A stretch of DNA of 64,000 nt from VFBF01 sp964530695. GTDB taxonomy: Bacteria; Pseudomonadota; Alphaproteobacteria; Caulobacterales; Aquidulcibacteraceae. A program made the translations under genes and the position numbers. This document shows positions 1 through 8,012 of this stretch, in pieces (within the stretch, counting starts at the first letter, position 1; each line of letters begins with the position of its first letter). The stretch is from positions 3,029-67,028 of the forward strand of contig CAZGYQ010000006.1 in the NCBI GenBank assembly GCA_964530695.1, read 5' to 3'. Under the pieces are notes generated by a model. The model saw only the letters and a program-made list of their open reading frames with translations. It searched no databases and was not told the DNA's origin.

Positions 1-282
1 CCGAGCGACGGCCTGCGCGCCAGCGGCTCCTACCCTTCCGGACATGCGGCGCTCGGCTGGGCGTGGGCGCTCGCGCTTGCGGAAATCGCGCCGGAAAAGG
101 CTGACGCCTTGTTACATCGCGGACATGAATATGGTGAAAGTCGCGTCGTCTGCGGCGTACACTGGGCGAGCGACGTGAGCGCGGGACGCGCGCTTGGCGC
201 CGCCGCGATCGCCAGAATGCATGGCGACCAAGGGACGCGCGCGCTGTTCGACGCTGCGCGCGCTGAGATCGCGAACGATTAG
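1..282 (+). CDS. Class A non-specific acid phosphatase (PAP2 fold), C-terminal part
   Basis: The open frame enters from the left edge and stops with TAG, giving the last 93 residues. It contains PSGH (window residues 12-15) followed by SR-x5-H-x3-D (SRVVCGVHWASD). This is the second half of the KX6RP...PSGH...SRX5HX3D signature of class A bacterial acid phosphatases and lipid phosphate phosphatases. Both catalytic histidines are present. Family members are usually secreted to the periplasm and remove phosphate from organic phosphomonoesters. The signal peptide and the KX6RP half lie outside the window, so the full length cannot be judged. The family call is firm; the substrate is unknown. Confidence 0.85.
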   Translation, partial: PSDGLRASGSYPSGHAALGWAWALALAEIAPEKADALLHRGHEYGESRVVCGVHWASDVSAGRALGAAAIARMHGDQGTRALFDAARAEIAND

Positions 283-412
283 CGCCCAATCTAACCGGCG
301 GATGTCCGTCACGCCCCTGCGGTGCAAGTCTCGCCTTGCGGGAGCAGTGCGGTGACAAATGCACCCGCGTCTGTGATCACCAAGGTCCCCTGATCATTGT
401 GGGCGATACGTC

Positions 413-1510
413 GTGATCCAGAACATCCAGACGCTGCGCGTGATCTTCGCGTTCCTGGTGGTCACCGCCCACCTGCAGACGATCTACACGCTGATGGGTC
501 TGGTTAAGGGCCCGCACGGCATCGACGGCGTGGCCACCGACGGCTTCCTGATCGTCAGCGCCTTCGTGATCGTTTTTTCCGATCTCCGAAAGCCCATGGC
601 GCCGCTGACGTTCATCGGCAGGCGCTTCGCGCGGCTCGTGCCGTTCTACTGGATCATCACGCTATTTGTCGGCGCGCTCTGCCTCGCTGCGCCCGGACTT
701 TTCCGCACGACGGTGGTCACGCCGGAAACGCTGTTTAAGTCGATCTTCTTCATCCCCTATGTGAAGCAGAGCGGCATGGTCGCGCCGATCGTGTTCGTCG
801 GCTGGACAATGAACTACATCGTCGCCTTCATCCTCATGCACGCGGTCTACCTCAAACTCTTCGGCCGGAATGCGTGGATGGCGACCTCGGGCACGCTGGC
901 GGCGCTCGCGCTTGCGGGCGTGGTCCTGCGGCCGTCCGACGTGATCTTGAACTTCTTCACCGGTCCCCGGCTGATCTCCTTCGCCTTCGGCGCCCTCGCC
1001 GCCGGGCTGTGGAGCCGGTGGCCGCTTCAGCTGGCGCGCCAGAAGAGCACAGACGTGCGCTTGATCGCGGTGGCGCTGATCGCGGTGGCGCTCGTCGTGC
1101 GCTTCGGCCAACAGATCTACTTCCCGGCGCTGGACATGCGGTACGTGGGGCCGTTCGCGGCGATGGCGGTGGTCGCCGGCGCGCTGATGCTGGAAGCAAA
1201 TGGCGACGTCCACAAGGGCAAGCGCCGCGACATGCTCGCGGAAGCGACCTTCTCGATCTACCTGACCCACTTCTTCGCCACCCAGGCGGCCCAGAGGGTG
1301 GCGACCGCGCTGGACGTGCACAACCTGGCCGCGCTCGCGGGGCTGGCCCTGTGCGGATACATCGGCGCGGGCGTCCTGGGCGTTCTCGTGTGCCGCTGGA
1401 TCGAAAAACCGCTCGACCGGATCGTGCGCGACGGCTGGCGCTTCGCGTCAACCCGCCGCGAAGCGCGCACTGCAGAACACGTGGAGCGGCGCACAGTCAG
1501 TGACGCCTGA
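413..1510 (+). CDS. Acyltransferase 3 family membrane protein (ExoZ/OatA-like)
   Basis: This 365-residue protein has about ten hydrophobic segments. The N-terminus (LRVIFAFLVVTAHLQTIYT) carries the Arg and the His in the first membrane helix that are typical of acyltransferase-3 proteins. FIGRRFARLVPFYWI follows, as in ExoZ-type exopolysaccharide acetyltransferases. FSIYLTHFFATQ and the final ...VCRWIEKPL, which sits next to the last membrane helix, also fit the family. Such proteins O-acylate surface glycans, using acetyl groups carried across the inner membrane. The start is GTG. The polar C-terminal tail of about 35 residues is cytoplasmic. No polysaccharide genes lie nearby, so the acceptor glycan cannot be named. 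Confidence 0.85.
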   Translation: MIQNIQTLRVIFAFLVVTAHLQTIYTLMGLVKGPHGIDGVATDGFLIVSAFVIVFSDLRKPMAPLTFIGRRFARLVPFYWIITLFVGALCLAAPGLFRTTVVTPETLFKSIFFIPYVKQSGMVAPIVFVGWTMNYIVAFILMHAVYLKLFGRNAWMATSGTLAALALAGVVLRPSDVILNFFTGPRLISFAFGALAAGLWSRWPLQLARQKSTDVRLIAVALIAVALVVRFGQQIYFPALDMRYVGPFAAMAVVAGALMLEANGDVHKGKRRDMLAEATFSIYLTHFFATQAAQRVATALDVHNLAALAGLALCGYIGAGVLGVLVCRWIEKPLDRIVRDGWRFASTRREARTAEHVERRTVSDA

Positions 1511-1553
1511 CTGATTGGACCTGCCCCCCGGCGACCCGCGAAAGCGGCGCCGC

Positions 1554-2237
1554 CTACTTCCAGTTCTGCACTGCGGTGCGCGCCTGATCGTTGGCGGGCC
1601 GCGCGATCAGCGAGTCCTGGCTGAGCGTCACATAATACGTCGCGCCGTCGGCCATCGGGATGTACGTGGCGTTGCCGTAGTGGGCGTCCAGCACCGGCAT
1701 CTTCTTCATGTACTTGGTGTTGGCCACCGCGAAGAGGTCGAGCCCGGGGTTTTCCGAAAGCTGGTAGACCGTGCGCGGCGCGCTGCGTTCGGCGTTGATG
1801 TCGGCGTAGCGGCCCGACATGCGCTCAAGACGGTAGTTGGCGTCGAGGCCGGCGACGTTCGCCCACGGCTTCCACTTCAGGATGCGCGCATCCATCTGCC
1901 ATTGGTCGCCGAGCAGCGTGCATTCGCCGGACGTGCCGTCCGGCAGCGAACAGACCTGCTTCTTGCCGTCGGGCAGCTTCACGTCCGCGACGTAGGCTGA
2001 CGGGCCCGTCTGGCGGAAGGTGACTTCCGCCACCTGCTGCTCGTGCGTCAGGCGCTGGTAGGTGAGGATGTTGAGGCCGAGCAGCCCGACGGCCGCGCCC
2101 GCCGCTATGAACACGCCGCCCGTCAGCGAGCCGAACAGGCCCGAAATCGCCCGGCCGCGCCCAATGGCGCCCATGCCCCGCACGAACAGGACGAGGCCGA
2201 GAAGCCCCAATACCGCCGGTACTACCCAGATTCCCAT
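1554..2237 (-). CDS. Membrane protein of unknown function
   Basis: I do not recognise this 227-residue protein. Two hydrophobic segments lie at about residues 2-20 and 34-58. A soluble part of about 165 residues follows, with two Cys in VCSLPDGTSGECTLLG that could form a disulfide. The middle (GDQWQMDARILKWKPWANVAGLDANYRLERM) and the stretch of small residues before it suggest an exported beta-rich domain. The ATG at 2237 was chosen because a good ribosome site (AGGGGAG) lies 5 nt before it; an in-frame ATG 8 codons upstream has none. It is convergent with the acyltransferase gene. Confidence 0.7.
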   Translation of the reverse strand: MGIWVVPAVLGLLGLVLFVRGMGAIGRGRAISGLFGSLTGGVFIAAGAAVGLLGLNILTYQRLTHEQQVAEVTFRQTGPSAYVADVKLPDGKKQVCSLPDGTSGECTLLGDQWQMDARILKWKPWANVAGLDANYRLERMSGRYADINAERSAPRTVYQLSENPGLDLFAVANTKYMKKMPVLDAHYGNATYIPMADGATYYVTLSQDSLIARPANDQARTAVQNWK

Positions 2238-2341
2238 GTCGCTCCCCTGTCCCGGTCCCAAACCAGTCCCGATCCGAAATTCACTTCCCCGGCCCCTGTT
2301 AACCGATCGGGGTCCGGTGCGCCACGCCAGACAACCGCCCG

Positions 2342-4192
2342 CTACAACCTGGGCGCGCGCGCCTGGATGGCGCGGACGCGCGCCTCGATCGCGGGCCGGG
2401 CGCGTCCGAGAATGTCAGACACATAGCCGATGCCCGTCCACGCCCCGGAGACCCTGAACGGCACCGCCACGCCGCTGAGGCGCGGGGTCAATCGCATGTC
2501 CATGCTGCGGCCGCCCATGTCGATGACGCCGATGGCGTTGATGCGGGCCTGCGGCGCGACCATCACGAGATCCCTTGTCGCGAGCACGCCATCGGCGGCC
2601 ATGATCGTGGCGGCGAACCTGGAAAACGGCGTGCGCGCCGCGGGCGAAACCATCTCTCCGCGCATGGCGTCGCGGATCGTGCGCCCGACTCCGCCGAGGT
2701 TCACCCCGCGCAGGGCGCCGTTCTCGAAGGTGAACGCGCCTGTGCCGTTCAACGACGTCATCAGCGCCCGTTGCGTGGCGCCGCGCCCGGAAAAGCCCCA
2801 GTCGATTTTCGCGACGCCTTCCAGGTTGCCGAAGCCGAAGGCGTCCGTGAAGAAGCGGTGCGCATCGACCTTCTGGACCGCCAGTTCGTTACGGATCGTC
2901 AGTTCGCCGCCGCGCGCATCGATCTCGAACCGGCCGGTCCCGTTGCCGCCATACATCTCAAGCTCACGCATGGTCGCAACGAAAAATCCGTCGTTCAGCA
3001 GCAGCGAAACCTGCGTGCGATCGAGTTTTGTCTTCTGGATCTGCAACGGGCCGGTGGTGAGTTCGAGATTGGCGTTGACGGCCTTGAGGCCCGTCAGGTC
3101 GATCGGCACGTCGCTCCAGCCCGCGGACCGCACGTCCACCTGCTGCACGCTCGCCACCTGGACGCCGCTCTCTTGCGTGCGCGGTGCGAGATAGGGATTG
3201 AGATCGAGCGCCCCGACTTCGAGGCGCCCCGACACGAACGGCGCACGCGGCCCCTGCTCGATGAGGAAATCGCCGCGCCCCTTGATGTTGTCGATCTCGA
3301 TGGCGGCGTTGTCGAACGCGTAGCGCTTCGGGCCCACGTCGAGATGTCCGGAGATCCTGAAAGTCTCGAGCCCGGGCCCCTTCCCCAACGGAGCGCCCGC
3401 CCACGCGGCGAGACCGCGCAGGCTCGGCCCCGACGCCGCCAGTTCACCGGAGAGACCGCCGGTCTTCACATCGAGGGCGCCGTCCAGCGCAGCCGTGAGG
3501 GACGTCGCCGCGATAGTCACCTTCAGCGGCGTCGCCTGCCCGGTCGTCAGCGCGCGAAAGGCGCCGATCGTCAGCTCGACGACGGCGCGCTGGCCGCGAA
3601 AGGTAACCTCGCCGGACAGCGTCAACGGGGCGTCCATTCCGTCGAGATCGATCCTGGCGTCCACGTCCTCCAGCCCGTAGGCGGACTTCGTCTTCAGGTT
3701 TGCGTAGGAAAACCGTCCGTCGATCACCCGCATGCCGTGCAGGCTGAAGGTCGGCGCGCTGGCGCCGGAGTTCTGGGTTTGCCGCGGTCGCGAACTGGCT
3801 GCAGGCTTCAGGATCCAGTTCGGGCGTCCCTGCGCATCCACTTCAAGCGCCACGACCGGTTCCACGAGGATGAACTCGTGCACCTCAAGGCGGCGTTGCA
3901 CAAGCGGCTTCAGCGCCATGCCGATGACGACCTCCCTGGCCGTGAGCAACTGCCCGGCGGGGCCGCCCCGCGCATTGGCGAGGCTCGCATTCTCGCCCTT
4001 GAAACCGAGCGCCGGCCAGAATGTGACGGAGACGGCACCCTTGATTTCGCAATCGCGGCCGGTGGCGGCCTCGACACGGCGTTCGATCTCCGCGCGTGCA
4101 TCGAACCGGGACAGAAACCACCACGTGTATCCCGCCGCGCCGATGACGGTGAAGACCACGACCGCGACAAGAACCAGCAGCACACGTTTCAT
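2342..4192 (-). CDS. AsmA-family protein
   Basis: The protein has 616 residues: one N-terminal membrane helix (about residues 2-24, VLLVLVAVVVFTVIGAAG) and then a long beta-rich periplasmic part. SRFDARAEIERRVEAATGR after the helix and the C-terminal NGTGAFTFENGALRGVNLG region match the start and the conserved C-terminal block of AsmA proteins. AsmA-like proteins resemble TamB and VPS13-type lipid bridges and are thought to act in phospholipid transport or outer-membrane assembly. GGGGAGAT before the ATG at 4192 supports this start over the longer reading. A second AsmA-superfamily member (TamB) lies 7 kb away. The gene is divergent from prkA. Confidence 0.85.
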   Translation of the reverse strand: MKRVLLVLVAVVVFTVIGAAGYTWWFLSRFDARAEIERRVEAATGRDCEIKGAVSVTFWPALGFKGENASLANARGGPAGQLLTAREVVIGMALKPLVQRRLEVHEFILVEPVVALEVDAQGRPNWILKPAASSRPRQTQNSGASAPTFSLHGMRVIDGRFSYANLKTKSAYGLEDVDARIDLDGMDAPLTLSGEVTFRGQRAVVELTIGAFRALTTGQATPLKVTIAATSLTAALDGALDVKTGGLSGELAASGPSLRGLAAWAGAPLGKGPGLETFRISGHLDVGPKRYAFDNAAIEIDNIKGRGDFLIEQGPRAPFVSGRLEVGALDLNPYLAPRTQESGVQVASVQQVDVRSAGWSDVPIDLTGLKAVNANLELTTGPLQIQKTKLDRTQVSLLLNDGFFVATMRELEMYGGNGTGRFEIDARGGELTIRNELAVQKVDAHRFFTDAFGFGNLEGVAKIDWGFSGRGATQRALMTSLNGTGAFTFENGALRGVNLGGVGRTIRDAMRGEMVSPAARTPFSRFAATIMAADGVLATRDLVMVAPQARINAIGVIDMGGRSMDMRLTPRLSGVAVPFRVSGAWTGIGYVSDILGRARPAIEARVRAIQARAPRL

Positions 4193-4569
4193 CGGCACGA
4201 TCTCCCCATGGCGGTCCGGCCCCCATGACGCGCACGGGCGCTCAAGGGCGTTGTCCGGCGACGACGATAGCCTGCCGCCGCGCGCACCGCCATTGCGCAA
4301 GAAACTGGCGCCGGCGCGCCATGATCCGGGTCACAGCAAGAAGCGCTTGCGCGCGACCGCGCACGGCGCGACCATCTGCGCACGGGAGTGGGCACTACGG
4401 ACGGGCGCAGCGATGCAGACTCGTGAGCCGGTGTCGTGAAACGCCGGCCGCCAGCGGCAAAACTTCGCCAGTCTGCAACAATTCGAACTCACCAGCGTCT
4501 GAATCGCACTACATAGAAGTAGCGCCAGGGCGCTCTGCCGGATTTCGGCGACATGCGGATGGAGCCACG
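4193..4569. other. Divergent intergenic region, AsmA-family gene / prkA
   Basis: This 377-bp gap must hold the promoters of both flanking genes. The prkA frame stays open through it, but the upstream translation is Arg/Ala-rich and unlike PrkA, so I treat it as non-coding. A short hairpin (GCAAG-aagcg-CTTGC) lies near 4336-4350. I see no convincing sigma70, sigma54 or EcfG-type promoter. Confidence 0.5.
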
Positions 4570-6513
4570 ATGCCAACCGACGATCTCTTCCAGACCTATG
4601 CACGCAGCTACGAGGCGCGTCGTGAGTCGGAGATGTCCCTGCAGGACTATCTCTCAGCGTGCAAAAAAGATCCGCTGATGTACGCGACGGCGCACGAGCG
4701 CATTCTCGCGGCGATCGGCGAACCCGAAGTCATCGACACGGCCAAGGACTCGCGCCTCGGCCGCATCTTCATGAACCGCACGATCCGCGTGTATCCCGCG
4801 TTCCCCGATTTCTACGGGATGGAAGAAACCATCGAACGCATCGTGGCGTTCTTCCGACACGCCGCTCAAGGGCTCGAAGAGCGTAAGCAGATCCTCTACC
4901 TGCTCGGCCCCGTCGGCGGCGGCAAATCCTCGCTCGCGGAAAAGATCAAGGCGCTGATCGAACTGGAGCCGATCTATGTGCTGAAGGCGGGCGATCAGGT
5001 GTCGCCGGTGTTCGAAAGCCCGCTCGGGCTGTTCGATCCGGAGACCCACGGCGCGACGATGGAAGAGAAATACGGCATTCCGCGCCGGCGCCTCAGCGGC
5101 CTGATGAGCCCTTGGTGCGTGAAGCGGCTTGACGAATTCGGCGGCGACATCTCGCAATTCCGCGTCGTGAAGCTCAACCCCTCCCGCCTGCGTCAGGTGG
5201 GCGTGTCGAAGACCGAACCGGGCGACGAGAACAACCAGGACGTCTCCGCGCTGGTCGGCAAGGTCGATATCCGCAAGCTGGAAACCTACGCGCAGAACGA
5301 TCCGGACGCGTACTCCTACTCCGGCGGCCTCAATCGCGCGAACCAGGGCGTTCTCGAATTCGTCGAGATGTTCAAGGCGCCGATCAAGATGCTGCACCCC
5401 CTGCTCACCGCGACGCAGGAAAGCAACTACGTCGGCACGGAGAATATCGGCGGCATTCCGTTCAACGGCATCGTGCTGGCGCACTCCAACGAGGCGGAGT
5501 GGCAGAGCTTCAAGAACAACAAGAACAACGAGGCCTTCATCGACCGGATCTTCGTGATCAAGGTGCCCTACTGCCTGCGCGTCGACGAGGAAGAAAAGAT
5601 CTACCAGAAGCTGGTGCGGTTCTCCGAGCTGGCGCCGGCGCCGTGTGCGCCGGGTACGTTGGAGATGCTGGCGCGCTTCGCGGTGCTCTCGCGCCTCAAG
5701 ACGCACGAGAATTCGAACCTCTACACCAAGATGCGCGTCTACAACGGCGAGAGCCTGAAGGAGGTCGATCCGAAGTCCCGCTCGCTGCAGGAGTACAAGG
5801 ACGCAGCCGGCGTCGATGAAGGCATGGACGGCATTTCCACGCGCTTTGCGTTCAAGGTGCTGGCCGCGACCTTCAACTACGACACCACCGAGATCGCCGC
5901 CGATCCGGTGCACCTGATGTACGTGCTCGAGCAGTCCATCAAGCGCGACCAGTTCCCGCCGGACACGGAGGCCCGCTACATCGAGTTCATCAAGGCCGAA
6001 CTTGCGCCGCGCTATGCGGAATTCATCGGCCACGAAATCCAGAAGGCGTATCTGGAAAGCTACCACGACTACGGCCAGAACCTGTTCGACCGCTACGTCG
6101 ACTACGCGGACGCCTGGATCGAGGACATCGACTTCAAGGACCCCGACACCGGCCAGCTCCTCAACCGCGAACTGCTCAACCAGGAACTCTCCAAGATCGA
6201 AAAGGCCGCCGGCATCGCCAACCCCAAGGATTTCCGCAACGAGGTGGTGAAGTTCACCCTGCGCGCCCGCGCCGGCCACGGCGGGCGCAATCCGTCCTGG
6301 ACAAGCTACGAAAAGATCCGCGAAGTCATCGAGCGGCGCATGTTCTCGCAGGTGGAGGATCTGCTGCCCGTCATCAGCTTCGGCTCGAAGAAGGACAGCG
6401 ACACCGAGAAGAAGCACGACGAGTTCGTGCTGCGGATGGTGGAGCGCGGCTACACGGAGCGGCAGGTGCGCCGGCTGGTCGAATGGTACATGCGCGTGAA
6501 ACAGGCGGGGTGA
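4570..6513 (+). CDS. prkA: Serine protein kinase PrkA (YeaG family)
   Basis: The product of 647 residues is close to E. coli YeaG (about 644). An AAA+ domain opens the protein, with a Walker A motif GPVGGGKSS at residues 113-121. The C-terminal PrkA domain, related to eukaryotic-type kinases, follows and ends in ...RRLVEWYMRVKQAG. PrkA proteins phosphorylate protein substrates and act in stationary-phase or nutrient-stress responses. The ATG at 4570 starts MPTDDLFQTYARSYEARR, the usual family N-terminus. Downstream come yeaH and spoVR in the same direction, the conserved trio of many proteobacteria, so they probably work in one stress pathway. The gap to yeaH is 196 bp and contains a palindrome and a terminator-like hairpin, so downstream expression may be reduced. 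Confidence 0.95.
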   Translation: MPTDDLFQTYARSYEARRESEMSLQDYLSACKKDPLMYATAHERILAAIGEPEVIDTAKDSRLGRIFMNRTIRVYPAFPDFYGMEETIERIVAFFRHAAQGLEERKQILYLLGPVGGGKSSLAEKIKALIELEPIYVLKAGDQVSPVFESPLGLFDPETHGATMEEKYGIPRRRLSGLMSPWCVKRLDEFGGDISQFRVVKLNPSRLRQVGVSKTEPGDENNQDVSALVGKVDIRKLETYAQNDPDAYSYSGGLNRANQGVLEFVEMFKAPIKMLHPLLTATQESNYVGTENIGGIPFNGIVLAHSNEAEWQSFKNNKNNEAFIDRIFVIKVPYCLRVDEEEKIYQKLVRFSELAPAPCAPGTLEMLARFAVLSRLKTHENSNLYTKMRVYNGESLKEVDPKSRSLQEYKDAAGVDEGMDGISTRFAFKVLAATFNYDTTEIAADPVHLMYVLEQSIKRDQFPPDTEARYIEFIKAELAPRYAEFIGHEIQKAYLESYHDYGQNLFDRYVDYADAWIEDIDFKDPDTGQLLNRELLNQELSKIEKAAGIANPKDFRNEVVKFTLRARAGHGGRNPSWTSYEKIREVIERRMFSQVEDLLPVISFGSKKDSDTEKKHDEFVLRMVERGYTERQVRRLVEWYMRVKQAG

Positions 6514-6544
6514 GTGTGAGAAGCACGGGGCGATGCGCGCCAGG

Positions 6545-6604
6545 CTCCCTCCCTCCCCTCGATGGGGAGGGTGGCCTGAGCGAAGCGAAGGTCGGGCGGG
6601 GTAC
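6545..6604. repeat. Palindromic intergenic repeat element, copy A
   Basis: A hyphenated palindrome (CCCTCCCC-tcgat-GGGGAGGG) is followed by GAGCGAAGCGAAGGTCGGGCGGGG. The right half (AAGGTCGGGYGGGG) recurs at 49401-49414 with one mismatch. It lies between prkA and yeaH and has the look of the REP-like elements spread through intergenic DNA of many alphaproteobacteria. With two partial copies in this window, mobility cannot be shown. Confidence 0.55.
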
Positions 6605-6613
6605 GGGCTCCAT

Positions 6614-6651
6614 GCTGGAGCGAAGCACTCGTGTGGCTCCAGCGCGCTTTT
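6614..6651 (+). terminator. Hairpin with T-run after prkA (terminator or attenuator)
   Basis: GCTGGAGC (6614-6621) pairs perfectly with GCTCCAGC (6636-6643) around a 14-nt loop. TTTT follows at 6648-6651. An upstream GCTCC (6607-6611) can instead pair with GGAGC (6617-6621), so two exclusive structures are possible. The position 60-100 nt before yeaH would suit partial termination between prkA and yeaH-spoVR. Confidence 0.45.
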
Positions 6652-6709
6652 CCTCTCGCGCCTCACCCCCCATCTTTGAGCGCACGCAGCGCCATACGAG
6701 CAACACCGC

Positions 6710-8011
6710 ATGACAATCATCGACCGGCGCCTCAACCCGGGCGGCAAGTCGCTCGCCAACCGGCAGCGCTTCATCCGCCGCGCGAAGGCGCAGGTGAAGC
6801 GGGCGGTGCGTGAAGCGACTGCCGGGCGCTCCATCAAGGACATCGATCGCGGCGGCGACATCTCGATCCCGTCCGACGGCGTGCGCGAACCGACGCTGCG
6901 GCGCTCCGCCGAGGGCGGCGTCCGCGACTACGTGCTGCCCGGCAACAAGGAGTATGTGGAAGGCGATTCCATCCAGCGCCCGCCGCGCGGCGGCGGCGCA
7001 GGCAGCGAGGGCGCCGAAGACGGCGGCGGCGAGGACGAGTTCCGCTTCGCGCTGTCGGACGAGGAGTTTCTCGACCTCTTCCTGGAGGATCTTGAGCTCC
7101 CCGACCTCGCCAAGCGCCAGCTGAAGGGCGTCGGCGTGCTGCAATGGCGCCGCGCGGGCTATTCCACCTCCGGCTCGCCGTCGAACATCTCCCTCTCGCG
7201 CACCATGCGCAATTCGCTCTCGCGCCGCGTGGCGCTGCGGCGGCCGAAGCCGGAGGAGCTTGAGGCGGTCCGCCGGGAAATCGCGGACGTGGAATCCGGC
7301 GCATCGCCCGGGAACGCCGCAACACTGGCGGCCCTGCGCGAGAAGCTCGTCATTCTCGAGCGGCGCTCCAGGCGCATCCCGTTCATCGATCCCATCGACG
7401 TACGCTACCGTCGCCTTGAATCGACGCCCAAGCCCGTCGCGCAGGCGGTGATGTTCTGCCTGATGGACGTGTCCGGCTCGATGACGGAGCACATGAAGGA
7501 TCTGGCCAAGCGCTTCTACGCCCTGCTCTATCTCTTCCTGAAACGCCGCTACAAGCATGTGGAGGTCGTGTTCATCCGCCACACGCACGAGGCCGAGGAG
7601 GTCGACGAGCAGACCTTCTTCTACAGCCGCGAGACCGGCGGCACGGTGGTCTCCACGGCGCTGGAGGAAATGGTCCACGTCATCGAGGAGCGCTTCAAGC
7701 CGAGCGAGTGGAACATCTACGGCGCGCAGGCCTCCGACGGCGACAACGCCCCGAGCGACAACGCCAAGACCGCAGCCCTGCTCACCAGCACGGTCCTGCC
7801 GATGTGCCAGTACTACGCGTATCTCGAAGTCGGCTCCGACGACGACCCGCCGGCCGGGGGCGAGCGGCCGACGACGCTGTGGCGCACCTACGCCGTCGTG
7901 AATGGCCCAGACAACCCCATCGCCATGCGCAAGGTACGCCACCGTCGCGACATCTTCCCGGTGTTCCGTGATCTCTTCCAGAAGAAAGCCGACCAGTTGG
8001 CGGAGGCCTGA
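6710..8011 (+). CDS. yeaH: YeaH/YhbH family VWA protein (UPF0229, DUF444)
   Basis: This 433-residue protein starts with MTIIDRRLNPGGKSLANRQRFIRR, the standard opening of the YeaH/YhbH family. The N-terminal half is basic and then acidic, Gly-rich and disordered (residues 90-110). The C-terminal half is a von Willebrand A-like domain with a MIDAS motif DVSGSM at residues 253-258. ETGGTVVSTALEEM and DGDNAPSDN further on are the other conserved family blocks. The biochemical role is not settled. The gene nearly always sits between prkA and spoVR, as here, and is thought to act with the PrkA kinase in stress adaptation. Its TGA is 1 nt before the spoVR start, so the two are translationally coupled. 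Confidence 0.93.
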   Translation: MTIIDRRLNPGGKSLANRQRFIRRAKAQVKRAVREATAGRSIKDIDRGGDISIPSDGVREPTLRRSAEGGVRDYVLPGNKEYVEGDSIQRPPRGGGAGSEGAEDGGGEDEFRFALSDEEFLDLFLEDLELPDLAKRQLKGVGVLQWRRAGYSTSGSPSNISLSRTMRNSLSRRVALRRPKPEELEAVRREIADVESGASPGNAATLAALREKLVILERRSRRIPFIDPIDVRYRRLESTPKPVAQAVMFCLMDVSGSMTEHMKDLAKRFYALLYLFLKRRYKHVEVVFIRHTHEAEEVDEQTFFYSRETGGTVVSTALEEMVHVIEERFKPSEWNIYGAQASDGDNAPSDNAKTAALLTSTVLPMCQYYAYLEVGSDDDPPAGGERPTTLWRTYAVVNGPDNPIAMRKVRHRRDIFPVFRDLFQKKADQLAEA

Positions 8012-8012
8012 C

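Noticed and set aside
4654..6861. Long minus-strand open frame of 735 codons opposite prkA
   Set aside because: It is a shadow of prkA caused by high GC at third positions; it is His/Asp/Arg-rich and matches no family.
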